Shown piece after piece: positions 14,698 to 22,282 of a DNA stretch of 29,555 nt. This DNA comes from a virus. Each line of letters starts with the position of its first letter. The stretch's first letter is position 1. The stretch spans positions 1 to 29,555 of IMG/VR virus record IMGVR_UViG_3300031669_000172; one strand, written 5' to 3'. A program made the translations under genes and the position numbers. The notes beneath the pieces are model-generated. The model did not search any database. It saw nothing but the letters and a program-made list of their open reading frames with translations, and was not told where the DNA came from.

Positions 14698-15150
14698 TCA
14701 ACAATCCTCGCAACTTGCGTTTTCTTCCACTGTTTCGCTTACGCAAATAGGTAAATTCTCGTATCTTAAATCTTCTCTGCCATCTGCGATAGCAGTTTTT
14801 GACGTACTGTTTAAATATATTTTTTTATTTACAATATCGTCTATTTCTTGTAACGCCTCTTTTTTTAAATTTCTTTTTTTAGGAAAATCGCCCGTCTCTT
14901 TTGCGTCCGCATTAAGCACCATATCATCTATAGTCCCCGCAACCAATTTAGCGTGTAATTTTCGTAGTCGTTTTAAATCATCTACGTTCGTAATTGGAAG
15001 TTCGGCAACAACGCTAATGGCATCGTTTATAGTGCTTAATTCGTTATCCAAATGAAACTGTACTTTTGCTTCCGATAAGTTTGACGTAGCAGAAAACTTA
15101 AAACTCAAAAAGTAATTTTTAACATCCGCTACTAAAGCATAATTCGCCAT
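14698..15150 (-). CDS. Probable head-tail connector protein
   Basis: This 150-residue product starts MANYALVADVKNYFLSFKFS and is predicted mostly helical, with a LKRLRKLHAKLVAG segment. It is followed directly by the gpG-like completion protein. Size, helical make-up and position resemble gp36/DUF1320-like or gp6-type connectors, but I see no decisive motif. It ends in a Cys-containing tail (ENASCEDC). GAGG lies 10 bases upstream. Confidence 0.6.
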   Translation of the reverse strand: MANYALVADVKNYFLSFKFSATSNLSEAKVQFHLDNELSTINDAISVVAELPITNVDDLKRLRKLHAKLVAGTIDDMVLNADAKETGDFPKKRNLKKEALQEIDDIVNKKIYLNSTSKTAIADGREDLRYENLPICVSETVEENASCEDC

Positions 15151-15162
15151 ATTATAAAAACC

Positions 15163-15348
15163 TCATTTAAAAGTTACGCAATTTTCGCAGTCAAAATCGT
15201 ATGTATTAGCATCATTGCATTTTATCGGGCATATTCTATCGTCAGAATTTTCGTAATATACTTTTTTATAACAACCCGAAAGTAAAAAAATAAATAGAGA
15301 AATTGCCATTAAAAAGAAAATTACTAAATACCAAAAATCCTGTTTCAT
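15163..15348 (-). CDS. Small lipoprotein-like exported protein (61 aa)
   Basis: Residues about 6-25 are hydrophobic (FWYLVIFFLMAISLFIFLLS), directly followed by a lipobox-like LLSGC with Cys26. The mature part is short, acidic and has four further Cys (CPIKC; CENC). This fits a lipoprotein tethered to a membrane, but no charged Lys-rich n-region longer than MKQD is present. The start overlaps the previous stop (ATGA). It lies inside the structural operon, away from the lysis cassette. An o-spanin-like or host-surface role is possible but not shown. Confidence 0.7.
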   Translation of the reverse strand: MKQDFWYLVIFFLMAISLFIFLLSGCYKKVYYENSDDRICPIKCNDANTYDFDCENCVTFK

Positions 15349-16601
15349 TGCGATTTTCCCATTTTAAACACGGTATAGTTTATGCAAAATTCTAATGGGT
15401 AAAAATCGCCACCATTACTGTCCGTTCTAGTAATTTGGATAAACATTATGTCAGCTTCCAAAAAATCATCTATAGAATAGTCATCTATTAATACTACGCT
15501 TCCAACTTTACCGCCTGCGGGAATTGTTATATTACGAGTTATAATTCTATCCGAAGTTTGGCCTGCCCCTATATTTCCGTCAGTATGTGAAGCCGTGTAT
15601 AAGTCTATTTGAATGTCGGCTGTATTTATAGCCGTACTTGAAGAATATGACAATGCTATTTCTATTGGCGTAGAAGTGTCTATGCCAAACGGAAATGAGT
15701 AAGGGGCGTGTATTGCGTCCCCTAAAGCATTGCGTAGTTTATAGACTGTTTGAATAGCGGTAGAGCTTATATTTAATGTAGCGGTATTTGGAATGCCACC
15801 GTCCCAAAAATCTATAGCAGGAATTTTATGACTAATTTTAAATCTTGAAACGCCAAAGAATACATCCCAATTACATCTTATTGTTGCTATTCCATTACTG
15901 CGAAACATCACATTGTTTATTCTTGGCGGTGTTGCAATCCCACCGGGTGGTACTTCTAAAACGAGCCAATATCGGCTTTCACCTGTATTTGGTATTTTAT
16001 CTAAAATGTTATTACGTCCTACCCAGTCGTTGGAAATCTTTTCGCTAATTGTAATATATTGGTCGTTGGTAATTTGCCATAGATTTTTAGCATTTTGCTT
16101 AATACAGGTATCGTTCATTGACATCCAGTCTACTTCAACTAAATCGTCCGCTGTAATACTCCAGTATTTGACAAGATATTTTTCGGGCGAAGTTTTAGCG
16201 ACTGTGCATAACGATTTAATAGCCCACGTCAAAACACCTTGTGGACCGCTAAAATAAAGTCTATCGCCTGCATCTCCAGAAGTTATTATTTCAGTTTCAA
16301 AATCTGTTATCTCTGTAAACCTAGAGCCACTTGGGGCAGATGCATCAAGTTTCCAAATTTTCAAACCTTCCTGCGTAAAACCATTCTCTAAACCGACAGA
16401 ACTGCGAGAGCCCACATCCCCAGTTATGCTCCCCGTGCGGGTTTCTACAATATCAAATCTATCTATGGTCGTATTTAATTGCGTTGCAATGGTGGTAATT
16501 CCACCACTCAAAAGTAATGAGAAAATTGCAATAATCCAAACTGTGGAACATTTATAAGTTGCAATTGGTAAAGTAAATATATTTTTTAAAAACTTTTTCA
16601 T
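15345..16601 (-). CDS. Membrane-anchored beta-rich protein (418 aa)
   Basis: An N-terminal segment with basic residues (MKKFLKNIFTLPIATYK) leads into one hydrophobic span at about 20-38 (TVWIIAIFSLLLSGGITTI). The rest is a large beta-rich ectodomain with many Thr, Ser, Ile and Asp (TATLNISSTAIQTVYKLRN; IEIALSYSSSTAINTADIQI). The ectodomain looks like virion fibre material, yet the N-terminus would put it in a membrane. AAGGAG lies 9 bases before the ATG, and the start overlaps the previous gene (ATGA). No family is recognised. Confidence 0.75.
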   Translation of the reverse strand: MKKFLKNIFTLPIATYKCSTVWIIAIFSLLLSGGITTIATQLNTTIDRFDIVETRTGSITGDVGSRSSVGLENGFTQEGLKIWKLDASAPSGSRFTEITDFETEIITSGDAGDRLYFSGPQGVLTWAIKSLCTVAKTSPEKYLVKYWSITADDLVEVDWMSMNDTCIKQNAKNLWQITNDQYITISEKISNDWVGRNNILDKIPNTGESRYWLVLEVPPGGIATPPRINNVMFRSNGIATIRCNWDVFFGVSRFKISHKIPAIDFWDGGIPNTATLNISSTAIQTVYKLRNALGDAIHAPYSFPFGIDTSTPIEIALSYSSSTAINTADIQIDLYTASHTDGNIGAGQTSDRIITRNITIPAGGKVGSVVLIDDYSIDDFLEADIMFIQITRTDSNGGDFYPLEFCINYTVFKMGKSQ

Positions 16602-17116
16602 AAGTTTGCGCTCCTTGAAATTTCAAGCCAATTAGTGCCGTTATAAATTAGCGTTATGGTGGCATTGATATTATCTAAAGTAAAATCATTGCCTTGCGAA
16701 AGGCGTAAATTTCCTGTGCCGTGTTTTAAAGTGGTATCTCTGCCGTCATTTTCAGATGTTAAAATTAATAGCATTCCTGCCGACCCGCCATTTATGGTGT
16801 CTAACTCATCAGTAGCGTCATCTGCCTGCGTGTCTACTTTATGATAGCTTCTAATTGCCGTTATTACGCCTGTGGCGATAGTTAACTCCGTAGGCGTGCC
16901 GTAACTATATATTTCGGATTTAATCGTACCATCAGAGCCGTCAAGCGTAATTAAATATGTAGACGGAGTGTCGGCATCTTTAGCAATGCCTAAAAGTCCG
17001 CTCAAATTTCGTTCTGCGGTTTTAGTTCCTGTGTCAATTACAACGCCATCATAAATACCGGCATTTGCAAATCCGAAAAACAAAAAAGTAAGTAGAAATA
17101 ATTTTAATTTTTTCAT
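16598..17116 (-). CDS. Exported beta-rich protein with signal peptide (172 aa)
   Basis: A clear Sec-type signal peptide opens the protein: MKKLKLFLLTFLFFGFANA, with an ANA cleavage site at about residue 19. The mature part ends in GNDFTLDNINATITLIYN, LISR-like strands and a LILTSENDGRDTTLKHGTG segment. That resembles the common phage fibre end pattern 'D.itlkhgtGNl.L..g.dftL....atitliydGt.W.E'. A signal peptide on a fibre-like protein in the structural operon is odd. The function is unknown. Export of a fibre domain or host surface decoration would be inference. Confidence 0.75.
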   Translation of the reverse strand: MKKLKLFLLTFLFFGFANAGIYDGVVIDTGTKTAERNLSGLLGIAKDADTPSTYLITLDGSDGTIKSEIYSYGTPTELTIATGVITAIRSYHKVDTQADDATDELDTINGGSAGMLLILTSENDGRDTTLKHGTGNLRLSQGNDFTLDNINATITLIYNGTNWLEISRSANL

Positions 17117-17119
17117 AAT

Positions 17120-17323
17120 TTAACCTATCGTAATCCAACCGTCTGCGGCGGTCCATTGAAATAGTTGCTTAATATCCGTTGAGTACCACATTAACGCTAT
17201 AGTGGGCGCTACGGGTCTAGCTGCGTGAAGTCCTTCTTGAAGAATTACTACTGTGCTTGGGTCTCCCGAAAAATCGCTTTCCCGTCCCCTGCCTAAAATA
17301 TAATCTTCCTTATAACCACTCAT
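17120..17323 (-). CDS. Small structural-type protein (67 aa)
   Basis: The 67-residue product has ALMWYSTDIKQLFQWTAADGW, a pattern seen in short phage fibre-associated proteins ('lWydTt...lyvw.g..W'). It has no signal peptide or membrane segment. AAGG lies about 9 bases upstream. It sits between the 93-residue protein and the exported protein. The role is unknown. Confidence 0.7.
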   Translation of the reverse strand: MSGYKEDYILGRGRESDFSGDPSTVVILQEGLHAARPVAPTIALMWYSTDIKQLFQWTAADGWITIG

Positions 17324-17334
17324 AAGTTACCGCC

Positions 17335-17616
17335 TTAATTGTAAACGACAGTTGTCGCTCGGTTATTCCAAATGTTATCCTCTTTAGAATTTCCATCAGC
17401 CCACGTAATGTTGCCTTCAGTTACCGATGTTACTGGTTTTATAATCTTTTTAATACTCCAAATTGCCAACGCTTTTTTATCAAAAGAATTTATTTTAGCA
17501 GTACCGACATAAACAACGCCTACAGTACTAACTTCATCGTCTATAAGTCTTGTAATCTCTCCGCTTCGGTCATCTATTGCGGCCGCATTATTTCTTCCGC
17601 TATCATTTTCAGCCAT
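17335..17616 (-). CDS. Conserved-type phage protein with ITWADGNS motif (93 aa)
   Basis: The product contains VGVVYVGTAKINSFDKKALA, IWSIKKI and a C-terminal ITWADGNSKEDNIWNNRAT. This end pattern (tWAdGn..fdniWdnRas..Y) recurs in small proteins near phage fibre and structural genes, but their role is not known to me. The start uses the same SD-ATG context as the ClpP-fusion gene, as part of a 27-base exact repeat. It is likely virion-linked. Confidence 0.75.
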   Translation of the reverse strand: MAENDSGRNNAAAIDDRSGEITRLIDDEVSTVGVVYVGTAKINSFDKKALAIWSIKKIIKPVTSVTEGNITWADGNSKEDNIWNNRATTVVYN

Positions 17617-17637
17617 AATAATATCTCCTATTTTTTA
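17611..17637 (-). repeat. 27-base repeat covering SD and start codon, copy 1
   Basis: These 27 bases are identical to 22277-22303. On the minus strand they include an A/T-rich leader, AGGAG, ATATTATT and the ATG plus GCT of the 93-residue gene. The flanks differ on both sides. Confidence 0.85.
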
Positions 17638-17810
17638 ACTTCTAATAAATTTGCAATGCCTAAAGAATTTGTCATTACTTTAAATTTGATTAATTTATTT
17701 TTTCTTTTAATGTAAACATACTTTGTTTTTAAGTTTTTAATATCCTTATTCGTAATTACTTTAATTTCCGCTTGTGCTTTACTAAAAAGATTTTTCAAAA
17801 AAGACATCAT
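17628..17810 (-). CDS. Small basic protein (60 aa)
   Basis: Two ATGs stand in tandem at the start (17810 and 17807), with GAGG 5 or 8 bases upstream, so either start is possible. The product is Lys-rich (NKDIKNLKTKYVYIKRKNK) with an amphipathic N-terminus (MSFLKNLFSKAQ). It overlaps the 49-residue gene by 4 bases. No family is recognised. Confidence 0.7.
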   Translation of the reverse strand: MMSFLKNLFSKAQAEIKVITNKDIKNLKTKYVYIKRKNKLIKFKVMTNSLGIANLLEVKK

Positions 17811-17956
17811 TTAACCTCTTCCAAAGTATCTAAAATCCTTAATGCTTTATAAGAAAATTTAGCAGGCAATTCGCCCAAAGCATTTGAAACAACTCCTATT
17901 TTTTCAGATGTAATCAAAAATTTAAGTTCTTTGATTTCTTTTTTTTCGTCAGTCAT
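17807..17956 (-). CDS. Small helical protein (49 aa)
   Basis: The ATG at 17956 lies 3 bases after the fibre stop with GGAGG 8 bases upstream, so the SD sits within the end of the fibre gene. The product is charged and helical (TDEKKEIKELKFLI) with a C-terminal LEEVK. The stop overlaps the next ATG. It may be a fibre chaperone, but only position suggests that. Confidence 0.7.
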   Translation of the reverse strand: MTDEKKEIKELKFLITSEKIGVVSNALGELPAKFSYKALRILDTLEEVK

Positions 17957-17959
17957 TTT

Positions 17960-18940
17960 TTACGCCTCCAAAACTTTTAATCTTTCGTCCAAATTCTGTA
18001 CTGCCAACAAAGCAAGTAACCCGATTTTAGAATACTGTACAGTTTCAAGTTCTTTTAAATGGTTACCAAATTCGTCAAGGACCGGTATTTTTATTAGTCT
18101 ATTTATACCGTTCTCATCTTCTTCTATTTCACTTACGTATTCATATTTATACGAACATAATTGCGGGAAGTATTTTTCCACTTCTTCAGCGATAGTTCCT
18201 AACTGGTCTATGCCTTTTGATGTATCTTTGAAGTCAAAAAGTTTTACAGGTATTTTAAAAATATCTTCTATTTGTTCAGGCGTTAAATCTCGTAAATTTT
18301 CTTTGTACTTTAAGGCAGAAGAAATATAACCAAGTAATCCAGTATCGTCAACATAAGCGTCTCTATTTGTACTGCCCACTGTGGTATTATAAACTTCGGG
18401 CATTGTAATAGAGGCATTTTTATTTATAAAAAATGCGTCTATAAGTGGAGCGCCAATTCCATTATCTCTTGTTGCAAAACATAATTTACCGGAAACATCG
18501 TTTGTTCCAGTATACGTATCGATAAACGCCCGTATTTGCGATACTGTTATATTTGCCGTGCCATCATAAGCATTATTATTAATAGTAAAAATCTGCATAT
18601 TATCTGCTACGGCCGCAGGTATACTTTCGGTACCACCAAATCGATTAAAAGTAAATGAATTTCTATTTGCGGTATTATTTGAAAAATTTTGAGCTGAAAA
18701 AGTGGTATTTCCCCCAGTATTTTTTAAAAAAAATGCTGTTGAAATTTCTGCATTAAAACTATCAGACTGCCCAATAATTAACTTTTTATTTAGATTATCC
18801 CATACTAAATTACTATCAGCGCCAAATGCTCCACTAGCATTAAACTGTATCTGTCCATTACTGCCCGCAGGCGTACCTCCGCCCCCGCCATTGTCGGTTA
18901 TCCTTTCTTTATTAAGTAGCCAATCGTGTATTACGCCCAT
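17960..18940 (-). CDS. Fibre protein with S74 intramolecular chaperone
   Basis: The 326-residue protein begins with a phage fibre start: GGGGGTPAGSNGQIQFNASG and SNLVWDNLNKKLIIG. Its C-terminal third is an S74 / endosialidase-type chaperone that trimerises the fibre and then cuts itself off. The cleavage motif is SALKYKENL, with the catalytic Ser at 208 and Lys at 213. The domain continues with GIDQLGTIAEEVEKYFPQL and ends in a coiled coil with VQYSKIGLLALLAVQNLDER. The mature fibre would be only about 207 residues. Its place just after the capsid gene is unusual for a tail fibre. Confidence 0.88.
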   Translation of the reverse strand: MGVIHDWLLNKERITDNGGGGGTPAGSNGQIQFNASGAFGADSNLVWDNLNKKLIIGQSDSFNAEISTAFFLKNTGGNTTFSAQNFSNNTANRNSFTFNRFGGTESIPAAVADNMQIFTINNNAYDGTANITVSQIRAFIDTYTGTNDVSGKLCFATRDNGIGAPLIDAFFINKNASITMPEVYNTTVGSTNRDAYVDDTGLLGYISSALKYKENLRDLTPEQIEDIFKIPVKLFDFKDTSKGIDQLGTIAEEVEKYFPQLCSYKYEYVSEIEEDENGINRLIKIPVLDEFGNHLKELETVQYSKIGLLALLAVQNLDERLKVLEA

Positions 18941-18945
18941 AATAA

Positions 18946-19215
18946 TTAGTCTTTTTTATGCAAAAATTTGTTTAGCAAACTTGGTCTGCCTCTTTTTTTT
19001 GGCTTATTTTTGGTATCGCTTTTTTCTACTTCTTTTTTTTCCTCTTTAGCATTACAAAAGTTAATTATCTCTTTTGCTTTGCTTTCGGAAATAGTCTCTT
19101 TGAATTTTCCGCTTTTAAATACATAAAGACTTATATTTTCTAACTTTGTTAATTCGCCTTGAAAAATCTTTTTATGTGTTAAAAAAGGGATTGGATTTTT
19201 ACTTTCAACTTTCAT
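18946..19215 (-). CDS. Hypothetical protein with AT-hook-like end (89 aa)
   Basis: This gene follows the capsid gene after a stable hairpin, and GTGAGG lies 6 bases before the ATG. The product is Lys/Glu-rich and ends NKPKKRGRPSLLNKF, in which KRGRP resembles an AT-hook. Its first part is a mixed alpha/beta fold (GELTKLENISLYVFKSGKFK). Similar short proteins sit after capsid genes in other phages, but the function is unknown. Confidence 0.7.
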   Translation of the reverse strand: MKVESKNPIPFLTHKKIFQGELTKLENISLYVFKSGKFKETISESKAKEIINFCNAKEEKKEVEKSDTKNKPKKRGRPSLLNKFLHKKD

Positions 19216-19227
19216 TTTTTACCTCAC

Positions 19228-19258
19228 TTTAAGGGGGAGCGATTAACTCCCCCCTAAA
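19228..19258 (-). terminator. Hairpin after the major capsid gene
   Basis: On the minus strand TTTA-G-GGGGGAG (19258-19247) pairs with CTCCCCC-T-TAAA (19239-19228) as 12 bp. The G-T wobble is an A/C mismatch on the other strand, so the fold belongs to the minus-strand RNA. The loop is TTAATCG. No clean T-run follows, so partial termination or 3'-end stabilisation is as likely as true termination. Confidence 0.65.
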
Positions 19259-19266
19259 TTTATAAG

Positions 19267-20262
19267 TTAAGTATTCGTAACTTTAATAGTGCTCCACCAA
19301 GCACCATAACCAAGTCCGTGTCTGCGATATAAACCGTAGCGTAACTCATTGCCCGATTTAAATGCGTCATCAGTCGGTTTTGGCGTTCTTATTTCCAAAG
19401 GATATTCGTTTGAAATTAAGACAGGCGCAAAACCTTTTGCTATTTCTTTTGTATTGAAACAGTAAAAGTCGTTTGCATCTGCTAATTTTCTTGATACGAA
19501 TTTAAGCCCTTTGAATAAGTTTGTTTCGCTTGAAGTCGCTGTGCTTGCGATGACATCTAACGAAGCCAACTTGGTAAACAAACCTTTCAACTCAGAAGGT
19601 ATCAAAACACCTAAATCGCTAATCATCATATCCTGATTAAGCTGTCTTGCGTCTTCGTTTGAGCCGTCTGCGGTAACAGGGTAAGTGAATGTATCAAACC
19701 TTGATATAACCGTAAGTAAATCAGCGTGTAATTTTGCGATTGTATCTGCGCCACTTCCCGCTACGATATTGCTTTGACTTCCTGCGATATCAGCCCAAGC
19801 GTGCGTTGTGTCATAGAGGTTTTGTTTGTCAAAGGTTATGCCTTTAGTACTGCCAGCGCCTGCCTCAATGTATTGTACGGCTTGTTTAAGCGGATATTCT
19901 CGCGCGGCCGCAGTCATTACATCTATTTGCTTTTGAAACGGATTTAACGCCATCAAATTTTCATTTGCAGCGGCTCTATCAAAATCCGCAAAAGGTATAG
20001 TTACACCTTTGCCATATTCTTCGTTTACGACTTTGAAATCAAAACTATCGGCAGGGCTCTGATACGTAATGCCTTTGCCGTTTAGTTTTTCTAAATCCTG
20101 TAAAAAGTTAAGTAATGGAAATGTAGTCTCGTGCGTTTTTCCCGACATAAATTCCCAAAACATACTTTTTAAAACAGGGTTTAGAGGTTGATATTCTTTG
20201 ATAAAGTCGGTTTTAACTTTAATGTTAAATTGCTCGACCAGTTGTTTTATTGTTTTTGCCAT
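19267..20262 (-). CDS. Major capsid protein (Mu gpT-like)
   Basis: The 331-residue protein has the size, composition and order expected of an HK97-fold capsid subunit. Resemblance to Mu-type gpT comes from the segment GKGVTIPFADFDRAAANENL, the motif KQNLYDTTHAWADIAG (a Gx.nfFdt.H type signature) and the closing RHGLGYGAWWSTIKVTNT. AGGAG lies 9 bases before the ATG. It follows the protease/scaffold and decoration genes in standard order. No separate N-terminal cleavable domain is obvious. Confidence 0.88.
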   Translation of the reverse strand: MAKTIKQLVEQFNIKVKTDFIKEYQPLNPVLKSMFWEFMSGKTHETTFPLLNFLQDLEKLNGKGITYQSPADSFDFKVVNEEYGKGVTIPFADFDRAAANENLMALNPFQKQIDVMTAAAREYPLKQAVQYIEAGAGSTKGITFDKQNLYDTTHAWADIAGSQSNIVAGSGADTIAKLHADLLTVISRFDTFTYPVTADGSNEDARQLNQDMMISDLGVLIPSELKGLFTKLASLDVIASTATSSETNLFKGLKFVSRKLADANDFYCFNTKEIAKGFAPVLISNEYPLEIRTPKPTDDAFKSGNELRYGLYRRHGLGYGAWWSTIKVTNT

Positions 20263-20285
20263 AATTTTTATCTCCTAAAAAATAA

Positions 20286-20726
20286 TTATATCTCTACAAA
20301 CGCTTCTGTTGACGAAAGCCATTTGCGGATAGTGCCAACAAGTACATCATTGGTAGTAGTGCCAACCAAATCAACGCTTGAGCTATCTGCGACATATACT
20401 AAAGTGCTAGGCACGCCAGTAATAATCGTCAATGCAGTAGCCAACGTCATTTTAACCCACTGCCCTGTGCCTGCGGGAATAATGCGGATTTTGTTATCAG
20501 CATCAGAACCGCCTGCCGCTTGACTTAAAGCATCTATTGCAATGCCTGCAAAAGCCAAATCAGTAGCGCTATCGCTTGCCGTAGTTGCGTATCCATCAGC
20601 GTTATAATTGATTAATTCGCCTTTGTTAATCTCAAGAGCGCCAGCGGCAACGTCTACCTCAATATATTCGGTAGGCGGAATGCCGGGCAATCTCTCAATA
20701 ATTTTATTCGTAGTTAAATCAGCCAT
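20286..20726 (-). CDS. Probable capsid decoration / stabilisation protein
   Basis: This 146-residue, Ala/Thr-rich beta protein lies between the protease/scaffold gene and the capsid gene, the usual place of decoration proteins such as lambda gpD or the DUF2190 group. It begins MADLTTNKIIERLPGIPP and contains VAAGALEINKGELINYNADG, a common start of capsid-binding beta barrels. No His or Ser catalytic motif is present. GAGG lies 9 bases upstream. Confidence 0.7.
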   Translation of the reverse strand: MADLTTNKIIERLPGIPPTEYIEVDVAAGALEINKGELINYNADGYATTASDSATDLAFAGIAIDALSQAAGGSDADNKIRIIPAGTGQWVKMTLATALTIITGVPSTLVYVADSSSVDLVGTTTNDVLVGTIRKWLSSTEAFVEI

Positions 20727-20743
20727 AATTTAATACCTCGCTT

Positions 20744-21229
20744 TTATATTTTTCTAGCTTTGAGGATATCTTCCTCTTTTAAGCTTGGGTCAGACTTCAT
20801 AACTTCCATTTCTGCGTCAGTCAAAGTTTTATCGTCTTTTTCCCCGCTATCCCCAATTGCTTTTGTATGTATAACTTTTGGGGCATCTGCGTAGAATTTT
20901 TTCATATCTTCCGCAGTTTTAAATTGCGAAAAGCAAGCGTCCTTCATACCTTCTGCTACTTTGCCTTCCGATTTAATGTTTTCAAAAACAGTCTTTTTTT
21001 CCATTCCTTCTATTTTGTCTGAAAGGTCAGAGACTGTTTTTTTCAAATCAGCGTTTTCGCCTTCAACTTCTTTTTTACCGTCAACGTCAGATTTGATTTT
21101 TTTCAATTCCGCCTCAAGTTCTTTGTTTTTTTCAGATAACTTTTTGGCGTCATCGTTAGTTTTCAAAAGAGCATTAACGTCAATTTTGTGCTCCTCTGAA
21201 AGTTTTTTTATCATACTTTCTTTGTCCAT
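20744..21229 (-). CDS. Nested scaffold protein, internal start
   Basis: Within the fusion gene, ATG at 21229 (residue 352, MDKESMIKKLSEEHK) is preceded by AAGGAG with a 9-base spacer, as good as any true SD in the window. It would give a 161-residue product made of the coiled-coil scaffold only (ELEAELKKIKSDV region). This matches lambda C/Nu3 and Mu I/Z, where a scaffold is translated from inside the protease gene. It is predicted from the SD and domain border, not proven. Confidence 0.65.
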   Translation of the reverse strand: MDKESMIKKLSEEHKIDVNALLKTNDDAKKLSEKNKELEAELKKIKSDVDGKKEVEGENADLKKTVSDLSDKIEGMEKKTVFENIKSEGKVAEGMKDACFSQFKTAEDMKKFYADAPKVIHTKAIGDSGEKDDKTLTDAEMEVMKSDPSLKEEDILKARKI

Positions 21230-22282
21230 AACTTCTAACTCCTTAATTTGAAATACCGATTTTTCTGATAATTTAATCGGCTCGCCTTTTTGGAAAGGTC
21301 TATTTGTCAGCGATGCGCCTACCAACACATTGTTAAACCTTTCGCCTTTTTCGTTAACATAGTTTTTGTTAAAAAATTCAGGACTGATGTATTTATACTC
21401 CCCATTAGATATTGACTTCCTTGCATTGTCAGTAAAACTAACACCACCCCATAATTCTTTGTTTTCGTTTTTGAAAAACAGTTTTTTAATCCAGCCCCAA
21501 GCGGGTTTTTCACCTGCGTCATTATCGTGGGTATTTTCTACCGATATGTCTATGCCTCTTACATTGTTTTTGAAATTATTATTAATTTCTAAAAGGTCGG
21601 TTTCGCTTAAATTGAAATTGCCTTGCGATAAACTTTGATAATCGCCAACTTTAAAAAGCATCGCCTCGCTTAATTTATTGGTATCTTCCGAAAGTTTAAA
21701 GGCTTGTTGTATGCCCGATAGTTTTTCGTTCATTTTAAATTTTTCCCTTACGACATCGGTAAACACCTCATCGGCTATACCGTAAGCTATTGCCTCTTGT
21801 GCGTTTAGATATTTATCTGTTTTGAAAACGTCCTCTTTGATTTGCTCTAAAGTTTTACCAGTGTTTTGTGCTAAAATTCCTAAAAGTCTGTTTTCAAGTT
21901 TTTTTACTTCAGCTAACTCCTCTGTCATTTCAGGCGTTGTTCCAAATGCACCTGCCGAAACTCCGTGTAGCATAATCTCGGCATTTTCCCCGACAAATCT
22001 TTTATCACCTGCCGAAAATAAAACCGAACCGCAAGACATAGCCGTACCCAAAGCTATTGTATAAATAGGATTTGGCACAGAGTTCATCGTATCTAAAATA
22101 GCGAATAAATCTAAAACATTGCCACCAACGCTATTGATATAAATCCTTATCGGCTCTTTATTGTCAATTTCGCTATAAGCGATTATTTGCTGCGATATAT
22201 AATTAGCCGTAAAATTGTCAAATTCGTCAAACAAAAATATATCTCTGTTTAATACATTTTTCTCTAAAACATTCCTAGCCAT
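20744..22282 (-). CDS. Head maturation polyprotein: ClpP-type + Mu gpI-type + scaffold
   Basis: The 512-residue product joins three head-maturation parts. Residues 1-178 are a ClpP-fold S14 serine protease with Ser83 (GTAMSCGSVLFSAG), His106 (IMLHGVSAG) and Asp156 (KTDKYLNAQEA) in ClpP-like context. Residues about 205-335 match the Mu gpI protease family (PF10123): GIDISVENTHDNDAGEKPAW, then GWIKKL, YISPEFF and LVGASLTNRPF. Residues about 352-512 are a charged coiled-coil scaffold. Internal SD-preceded starts at 21229 (strong) and 21733 (moderate) may give shorter products. AGGAG is 8 bases before the ATG, and a long hairpin precedes it. Confidence 0.85.
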   Translation of the reverse strand: MARNVLEKNVLNRDIFLFDEFDNFTANYISQQIIAYSEIDNKEPIRIYINSVGGNVLDLFAILDTMNSVPNPIYTIALGTAMSCGSVLFSAGDKRFVGENAEIMLHGVSAGAFGTTPEMTEELAEVKKLENRLLGILAQNTGKTLEQIKEDVFKTDKYLNAQEAIAYGIADEVFTDVVREKFKMNEKLSGIQQAFKLSEDTNKLSEAMLFKVGDYQSLSQGNFNLSETDLLEINNNFKNNVRGIDISVENTHDNDAGEKPAWGWIKKLFFKNENKELWGGVSFTDNARKSISNGEYKYISPEFFNKNYVNEKGERFNNVLVGASLTNRPFQKGEPIKLSEKSVFQIKELEVMDKESMIKKLSEEHKIDVNALLKTNDDAKKLSEKNKELEAELKKIKSDVDGKKEVEGENADLKKTVSDLSDKIEGMEKKTVFENIKSEGKVAEGMKDACFSQFKTAEDMKKFYADAPKVIHTKAIGDSGEKDDKTLTDAEMEVMKSDPSLKEEDILKARKI

